NCBI GenBank assembly: GCA_017562135.1 | Contig: QEYB01001500.1 | Location: forward strand, 1-11,874 | Length of the DNA stretch: 11,874 nucleotides | Source: Dipylidium caninum | Taxonomy: Eukaryota > Platyhelminthes > Cestoda > Cyclophyllidea > Dipylidiidae | Reading direction: 5' to 3' | The notes under the pieces: model-generated | The model's input: the letters and a program-made list of their open reading frames with translations, nothing else | Told to the model about the DNA's origin: nothing | Databases searched by the model: none | Shown here: piece after piece, positions 8,016 through 11,874 of the stretch | How the letters are laid out: each line of letters starts with the position of its first letter | How positions within the stretch are numbered: the first letter of the stretch is position 1 | Made by a program: the position numbers and the translations under genes

Positions 8016-9108
8016 GGTCTGATTCTGCCTACGTCACGAATGGACCCAGTCCAAACAGCGCTACTCCCGCTGGAGGAGGCGGTTTATTGAGGAATGTCCA
8101 CAACGAAAATGCAGCACGGCGCTGTCGCAAAGACGGTCTGAGAACCTCGTACCCCTAATCAAGCGCATTCTATTTCCGGCGGTGGCAGCGAGATGTGAGT
8201 GTCCTCAAGGAAAGTGACTTTCTGCTCTGAAACGCCCACACCATCCACGGCACAGAACACCTCCACTCAATCGCGAGCACGAGATAGTTCTTCAAAACTG
8301 GAGGCAGCGCATGCCACAATATGAGCCACCTTCACAGCAACCTTCGAACGGAGGGCATGCTGGTATCCCGATTTTCAGCTCCTCACCCGTTCTGTCTCCC
8401 ACCTTTCCAGCCCAACACCTGGAGTATCCTTCGTCGACTATCCGGCCGCAGCGAGATCATCAGCAGCAGTGTCTTTCTCAGTCTCGGCAATGGAAAGTAG
8501 TGCACCTAGCGACGGGACTTCCATTGGTGGCACCGCTGGCCCAGTTGGGGTGTTCAAATGGAGCGGTTCAGGGATTGAACATATGAGTTCCAGCGTGACA
8601 CCCTACGCCACACGCCTCATTTGATTAACGCCGAGGTCGTCAGAAGCCTCCAACATTCACCTGGCATCGGACACTTCCCGAATGTTACCGTCAAATGCCG
8701 GCGGCGCTCCGCAATCCGCCCATGGTGGCGGTGCATGCAGTCCACGAGGTATTCCGTAGCGTCCAGCAACAGTAATTTCACGATCCAGCTCTGGAACAAA
8801 CCACCGCGCCGAGGAGGACATACCTCTCGACACCAATATCAAAGCAGCAACAACAACAGAACGACTCGGAGGAAGACAATTCCCGCATGAATAATCCGCC
8901 GAGTTCGCAATGCCATCAGAGCTTCTCTGAAACGAACCTTGTATTCACCGCCGCCACCACGCCCACCGTCAGTTCCACAGCATCAAGTTGTACCGCGCTA
9001 AGCCCCCACCCAAACTGGCATGCCAACACCGGTTCTTTTGAAGAGTGTCTCATTCCTCCCCAGCCCTACCGCCTCCCGCGACCTCCCCCACCACAACGAC
9101 AATCGTAA
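8016..9108 (+). pseudogene. Receptor block 9: cytoplasmic tail remnant
   Basis: Downstream of the helix come DSAYVTNGPSPNSATPAGGG (to stop 8158), then a frame open 8218-8586 with NWRQRMPQYEPPSQQPSNGG and P/S/Q-rich sequence, then a frame open 8776-9108 with SKQQQQQNDSEEDNSRMNNP and a proline-rich end (IPPQPYRLPRPPPPQRQS). Composition and order fit a long unstructured tail such as that of Robo, whose proline-rich motifs bind actin regulators of the Ena/VASP type. I cannot assign individual CC motifs with confidence. Confidence 0.4.
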
Positions 9109-9431
9109 TTGCACATGCTACTTTGAGTCCTTCACTCTCTCGCCACCCCCCCTATTCTCACCCCCGCCGGCCCACTGGAAGCCTCGTCCGGGTTTTGCTA
9201 GGTGGAGTCGTTGTACATATTTCGGGCGAAAATGATAACTTTCTCTCAGAAGATAGCGAAACGTCGCTCTCTTCTCACCGGCAGGTACAGGTAACTGATC
9301 GGTGGCTCTTTGGGAAGGGGGAGAAGGATGAGGAAGGGGAGGCCGAAGGGGACGATTTCGCCCGCTTTCGCCATGGTACTGGCAGAGAGAGAGAGGAAAG
9401 TGCGGGTATGGCCTCGGAAAGGGCGGAGTAG
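9045..9431 (+). pseudogene. Possible C-terminal end of receptor tail
   Basis: A frame overlapping the previous block continues with ALPPPATSPTTT, then GENDNFLSEDSETSLSSHRQ, then an acidic E/D/G-rich stretch to TAG 9429-9431. The acidic, serine-rich part would suit a receptor tail. The DNA is GA-rich, which by itself yields E/G/R strings, and two GT-donor-like sites (after 9284 and after 9290) lie within it. The true end of the receptor copy is therefore unclear. Confidence 0.25.
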
Positions 9432-10052
9432 TTGGACGAGGAGGCCTCCGATGGCGAAAGGTAAATACGCCAGCTTGGTCACTTCCTTCTGCGCTCGGGG
9501 GCCATTTAAGTCGGAAAAGAGCAGATGAGGGAACCATCGGTGGGCCGAAATCTCATTTAATTTTGGGTGATTTTTGGACAGTGAATTTCAGGTTCAAAGT
9601 CCAGCAATTGTTTGTCGCTGTGCGTATGCGTGTGACCAGACGGTCTTTGAGTTGGTGGCACGCATGTCGAGTGGACGCCTTGTTCCAACATTCGCGTGTG
9701 CAACTTGACGGTGTTTCTCAGACGTTTCCCTACTGGGTTTGACAAAAGGGAGAGAAGTTGTGAATAAATCTGATAGGAAGGGATTTTTTGAGCATGTAAA
9801 CAGGACCGTTTGAGGGGAACGGAATGTCGCGCCACTCTTATCACCGTGTGCGTGCCGAGCAGCTCGGTGCGACGACTCGGCAGAGTGTGGGGAGCGGAGT
9901 TCTGCGACGCGCACTTCTGAACACCTTCCAAAGAAGTGATTGGAGGACTTATCGAAATCGTCGAAAGAGGTGGACACTGCAAAAGGGTAGCATGTCTGTC
10001 GACTTTCGGCCAAGTTAGGAGAAAAAAACCAACAATTCCTGTGTCTGTTCGG
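9432..10052. other. Unique spacer between receptor segment and right arm
   Basis: No known gene. A minus-strand frame of 223 codons (10228-9557, ATG start) crosses from the right repeat arm into this spacer. It is rich in H/S/T/L and matches no family that I recognise. A small stem-loop (CCGAG-CAG-CTCGG) lies at about 9857-9869. An AATAAA on the + strand near 9763 could serve as a poly(A) signal for the receptor segment, but it is 300-650 bp beyond the last plausible codons. Confidence 0.4.
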
Positions 10053-10228
10053 CACACTGGTCGACATGACTGCAATCTCCAGAGGCCTTCAGAAAAACGG
10101 ACGGGGGACAGAGAGAGAAGCAGATGTGCCACGAGGAAGCACACTTCCACTGTCGTCGTCAACGTCGTCGTCTGTGGTGCGGCTGGACGAGGTATGCAGG
10201 GTTGGATCTTGTACCAAGCACAGGTCAT
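9557..10228 (-). CDS. Uncertain 223-codon frame crossing the repeat edge
   Basis: This ATG-initiated minus-strand frame starts inside the right repeat arm (about the first 58 codons, including the near-identical 96-bp block with FLVAHLLLSLSPVRF) and then runs through unique sequence. A frame of this length is longer than expected by chance in non-coding DNA of about even base composition, but the excess is modest. I see no domain, no homologue that I can name, and no codon pattern that decides. The hydrophobic stretch near residues 30-45 could be a membrane segment. Confidence 0.2.
   Translation of the reverse strand: MTCAWYKIQPCIPRPAAPQTTTLTTTVEVCFLVAHLLLSLSPVRFSEGLWRLQSCRPVCRTDTGIVGFFLLTWPKVDRHATLLQCPPLSTISISPPITSLEGVQKCASQNSAPHTLPSRRTELLGTHTVIRVARHSVPLKRSCLHAQKIPSYQIYSQLLSLLSNPVGKRLRNTVKLHTRMLEQGVHSTCVPPTQRPSGHTHTHSDKQLLDFEPEIHCPKITQN
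10053..10148 (-). repeat. Near-identical 3' end of repeat, right copy
   Basis: This is the partner of 4511-4606 with one mismatch in 96. Here the shared open frame runs on past the edge of the repeat into unique sequence, as part of the 223-codon minus-strand frame 10228-9557. Confidence 0.85.
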
Positions 10229-10335
10229 AGCTCACGGAAGCGGAAAGTGGCAGTTTGTTGAGTGGGTGTGTATGGTTGTTGCCGTCGAATGTGGAGTTGC
10301 GTTTGAGGTGACGTGGAGGTTAGTCGGCGTGGGAG

Positions 10336-10420
10336 TGGAGGGGAGGGGAGGGGAGGGGAGGGAGTGGAGGAAGTGGAGTGGAGGGGAGGGAAGTGGAGTG
10401 GAAGGTAGGGGAGGGTAGGG
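10336..10420 (+). repeat. GGGGA tandem repeat, G-quadruplex candidate
   Basis: The + strand carries consecutive GGGGA units (densest at 10338-10363) and further GGGGA/GGAAGT variants to 10420. Five closely spaced G-runs of three or four fit the intramolecular G-quadruplex pattern. The left arm at the matching place has only short CCTCC-type sequence, so this is an expansion in the right copy. Confidence 0.85.
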
Positions 10421-10561
10421 GAAGGGAGGGTCTGCCCCACTAGAGTGTGCACAGCAGTCCCCTCGAAACGCCCACTTCACCCAGAAATCTGCCTCTTCCA
10501 TACGCTGTACTCTTCCCTCGGTTCCTTTCTCTCCCGTCTCGTCGCGTCGCATCACGTGAAG

Positions 10562-10592
10562 TGGAATGGAGTGGAGTGGAGTGGAGTGGAGC
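10562..10592 (+). repeat. GGAGT pentamer repeat
   Basis: About six units of GGAGT/GGAAT in tandem. The left arm has only a trace of it (ACTCCACTCACTCAC near 4032). The unit is similar to the GGAAT pentamer of some animal satellites, but the array is far too short to be called satellite DNA. Confidence 0.85.
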
Positions 10593-10786
10593 GAGGTGAG
10601 GTGAGGAGACTCGACAGGACGTGAGGTGACGTAAAGAGACGTGAAATGGCATGATTTGGTTTGGTGTGCCCGAAAGTGACCCAAACGGAGACGGGTGGAC
10701 GGACACTCAGTTCGACGACATGAACGTGGTCAGAATCCAAGCGATGGTGTCAATGCAGCGGGCGTTGCAGTGTGAGAAGTGATTTG

Positions 10787-10832
10787 GGACGCGATGCGAC
10801 GAGATGGGACGAGATGGGACGAGACGGATGAT
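10787..10832 (+). repeat. 10-bp tandem repeat (GGGACGAGAT)
   Basis: About four units, the first ones degenerate, the later ones nearly perfect. The matching left-arm region near 3775-3800 is not clearly repeated, which suggests recent expansion in the right copy. Confidence 0.8.
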
Positions 10833-10926
10833 GGTCGTGTGGGGAGGAACTGCGAGGCCAACAGACATGGTGCAGAAACGTCTGGTGGGAGGACGTGGAG
10901 GAGTACTAGAAGGCGAAAACGGATAG

Positions 10927-10964
10927 GCAGAGGCAGAGGCAGAGGGAGAGGGAGAGGGAGGAGA
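10927..10964 (+). repeat. Hexamer repeat GGCAGA/GGGAGA
   Basis: Three GGCAGA-type units pass into GGGAGA units. The left copy has a shorter, interrupted version near 3640-3670 (CTCTCCCTCTAACCCTCTGC on the + strand). Confidence 0.8.
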
Positions 10965-10995
10965 GGCGTGGAAGCAGTTGGGTGGAGGTGAGCTA

Positions 10996-11092
10996 GAGTC
11001 CCGGTTTCACACGAGCATGCTGTTAAGATGCACCATCTCGAGACCCTCATACAAGGACGCGGGGCAACTCGCCTCTCACCCCATTGCACACT
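10996..11092 (-). repeat. tRNA-promoter-like (SINE-head-like) stretch, right arm
   Basis: This is the minus-strand counterpart of 3509-3603. The A-box-like part (TGTGCAATGGGGTGAGAG) lies near 11073-11092, and the B-box-like part (GTGTGAAACCGGGACTC) at 10996-11012 is closer to GGTTCGAACCC than in the left copy. A long insert-like middle (GAGGGTCTCGAGATGGTGCA) separates them. Confidence 0.35.
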
Positions 11093-11266
11093 CCCTCAAT
11101 GCCTTCGAGGGCAGCTGTGGAGAGGCGCGCTTTCCTCGCAGTTGCCGTGATGAACGACGAGCGTGGGTGCTGATGACATGTCATCCACCTGGAATGGGCG
11201 GGAGGCGGTGCCAGCATGTGAGTGAACTGCTTCTCCCTGGTCTACTCGACATCTCATACACACACA

Positions 11267-11272
11267 TTTATT
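11267..11272 (-). promoter_or_regulatory. AATAAA poly(A)-signal-like motif, right arm
   Basis: TTTATT on the + strand is AATAAA on the minus strand, followed by a GTGTGTGTATGAG GT-rich stretch. It sits at the same relative place as the left-arm motif at 3329. Confidence 0.4.
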
Positions 11273-11324
11273 CTGCCACCCCGTCAGCCGATGACAGAGT
11301 TAACAGGCGTGATGGAGGCAGTTT

Positions 11325-11645
11325 GAAATGAAGAAGACGAAGATGAAGAAGAAGGGAAGAGGAAGTGGAGGAGGAGGAGGAGGTATAGGAGACGCAGTGG
11401 GTGAAGAGAAGGGAGGAAGATGTGGAGAAGGCTGAAGAGAAGGAAGAAGAAGAAGACGAAGAAGAAGAAGAAGAAGGGAAGAGGAAGTGGAGGAGGTGGA
11501 AGTGAAGTGGGGGTGAAGATCGAAGAGGGGAAAATGCGATGGTGGAGAAGGAGGAAGAGGAGGGTGGTGAGGGAGGAGAAATTGGAGGATGTGGAGAAGG
11601 TTGAAGGAAAAGGAGGAGGAGGAGGAGGAGGAGGAGGGGGAGGAA
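11325..11645. repeat. Purine-rich triplet repeats (GAA/GGA), right arm
   Basis: About 320 bp is almost pure G and A on the + strand, with a GAA-type run around 11445-11477 and a GGA run around 11608-11645. Long purine/pyrimidine strand asymmetry of this kind can form triplex (H-DNA) structures and tends to change length by replication slippage. The equivalent left-arm tract lacks the long pure triplet runs. Confidence 0.9.
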
Positions 11646-11672
11646 ACGGTAGAAGCTTTGTGACGGGGAGCA

Positions 11673-11726
11673 GGAAGTAGCACAGGTGGACGCGAGATAG
11701 CCGAGCAGAGCGAGCGGCTGCCACAT
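11673..11726 (-). other. Conserved ATG and signal-peptide-like start, right arm
   Basis: On the minus strand the ATG at 11726-11724 begins MWQPLALLGYLASTCATS, which has the shape of a short signal peptide. The 5' leader just upstream is also well conserved with the left arm. It may be a first exon or the relic of one. Downstream the frame runs into S/P/L-rich low-complexity sequence with no recognisable domain. Confidence 0.3.
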
Positions 11727-11874
11727 TGTTGACGGTGGAGGTGGTGGACCGGCGATGTTGTGCGATCAACTGACGCGCGTACTCTTACGCCGAGTGCCAC
11801 AGTGAACGACGCTGCGCATTGCGAAGTGTGTCTGTGGCGTTTAAAGGTGTATGTTGACGTTCGGACCACTTTAC

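Larger units (their letters stand above)
5027..9108 (+). pseudogene. Roundabout (Robo)-like receptor, apparently intronless and frame-broken
   Basis: Robo proteins are single-pass axon-guidance receptors for Slit, built of five Ig domains, three Fn3 domains, one membrane helix and a long proline-rich cytoplasmic tail. The segment shows that order: end of Ig1 (about 5204-5300), Ig2 (5474-5751, including ECQPPEGN, close to the ECQPPRGH of animal Robo Ig2), Ig3 and Ig4 (about 5752-6300), Ig5 (about 6300-6650, opened by RPLPPDINLPPANQT, like the Robo Ig4-Ig5 linker), Fn3 units (about 6650-7900), membrane helix (7943-8015), and a P/Q/S/N-rich tail. From Ig2 to Ig5 the domains are contiguous at about 90-100 codons each, leaving no room for introns. 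The frame shifts at least nine times and is cut by stops. I infer a decayed retrocopy. Alternatives are a true gene with assembly indels or another Ig/Fn3 receptor. The Fn3 part is the least certain. Confidence 0.62.
10053..11838 (-). repeat. Right copy of the ~1.8-kb inverted repeat
   Basis: This is the minus-strand partner of 2741-4606. Read on the minus strand it starts at 11838 with the same GCCACAGACACAC edge, has its conserved ATG at 11726-11724, its AATAAA at 11272-11267, and ends at 10053 with the block of 96 bp that differs at one base from the left copy. It differs from the left copy mainly by expanded simple repeats (triplet purine runs, GGGGA, GGAGT, GGCAGA/GGGAGA, and a 10-bp tandem). 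Both copies have their 3' ends facing the central receptor segment, leaving a spacer of about 5.4 kb. Confidence 0.88.

Noticed and set aside
9246..9482. Minus-strand hydrophobic frame with a pyrimidine tract, CAG and an ACCATGG start context near 9375
   Set aside because: It resembles an acceptor followed by a good start site, but it is short, its frame overlaps the receptor-tail candidate, and hydrophobic residues follow from the pyrimidine-rich strand.
10562..10592. Satellite DNA of the GGAAT type
   Set aside because: There are only about six units with no higher-order array, so it is a microsatellite.
2741..11838. LTR retrotransposon or DNA transposon with its own enzyme
   Set aside because: The long repeats are inverted, not direct, and no reverse transcriptase, integrase or transposase motif was found between them.
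11268..11869. Minus-strand frames of 152-189 codons opposite the purine tract
   Set aside because: The same compositional effect: S/P/L strings with no domain in overlapping phases. Only the shared MWQP start is kept as an observation.
1..11874. CRISPR array or bacterial operon
   Set aside because: There are no spaced direct repeats and no packed ORFs with ribosome binding sites; the content is eukaryotic.

Overview
The window looks like animal nuclear DNA. It has (CA)n and GA microsatellites, AATAAA poly(A) signals, splice-site-like motifs, long low-complexity tracts, and remnants of a large receptor made of immunoglobulin (Ig) and fibronectin III (Fn3) domains. It has none of the packed ORFs or ribosome binding sites of a prokaryote. 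The divergence of the receptor and the mixture of dispersed repeats suggest an invertebrate bilaterian. A parasitic flatworm is possible, but the sequence alone does not fix the clade.

Layout. 1-2740 is GC-rich sequence with no convincing gene. 2741-4606 and 10053-11838 are two copies of one repeat of about 1.8 kb in opposite orientation; they share segments in the same order, and both 3' ends point inward. Each copy holds a conserved 5' leader with an ATG (MWQP...), a long pyrimidine-rich tract (purine-rich on the + strand in the right copy), an AATAAA signal, a weak tRNA-promoter-like stretch, a middle section of mixed conservation, and a final block of 96 bp that differs at one base between copies.

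Between the arms, 5027-9108 on the + strand carries what reads as nearly a whole Roundabout (Robo)-type axon-guidance receptor. In order it has the end of Ig1, Ig2, Ig3, Ig4, Ig5, Fn3 domains, a transmembrane helix near 7943-8015, and a proline/glutamine/serine-rich cytoplasmic tail. Ig2-Ig5 follow each other at the spacing of a cDNA, so introns seem to be absent there. The reading frame changes at least nine times and is cut by stops. Only Ig3-Ig4 remains as one open frame (5589-6410). The simplest reading is a decayed retrocopy (processed pseudogene), although a real gene in an indel-rich long-read assembly would look much the same.

The two stories may be connected. Inverted arms around a single-copy segment could promote inversion of the receptor segment, and the flanking repeats could mark how the copy moved. 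Both ideas are inference. No bacterial-style operon, CRISPR array, rRNA or canonical tRNA gene was seen.
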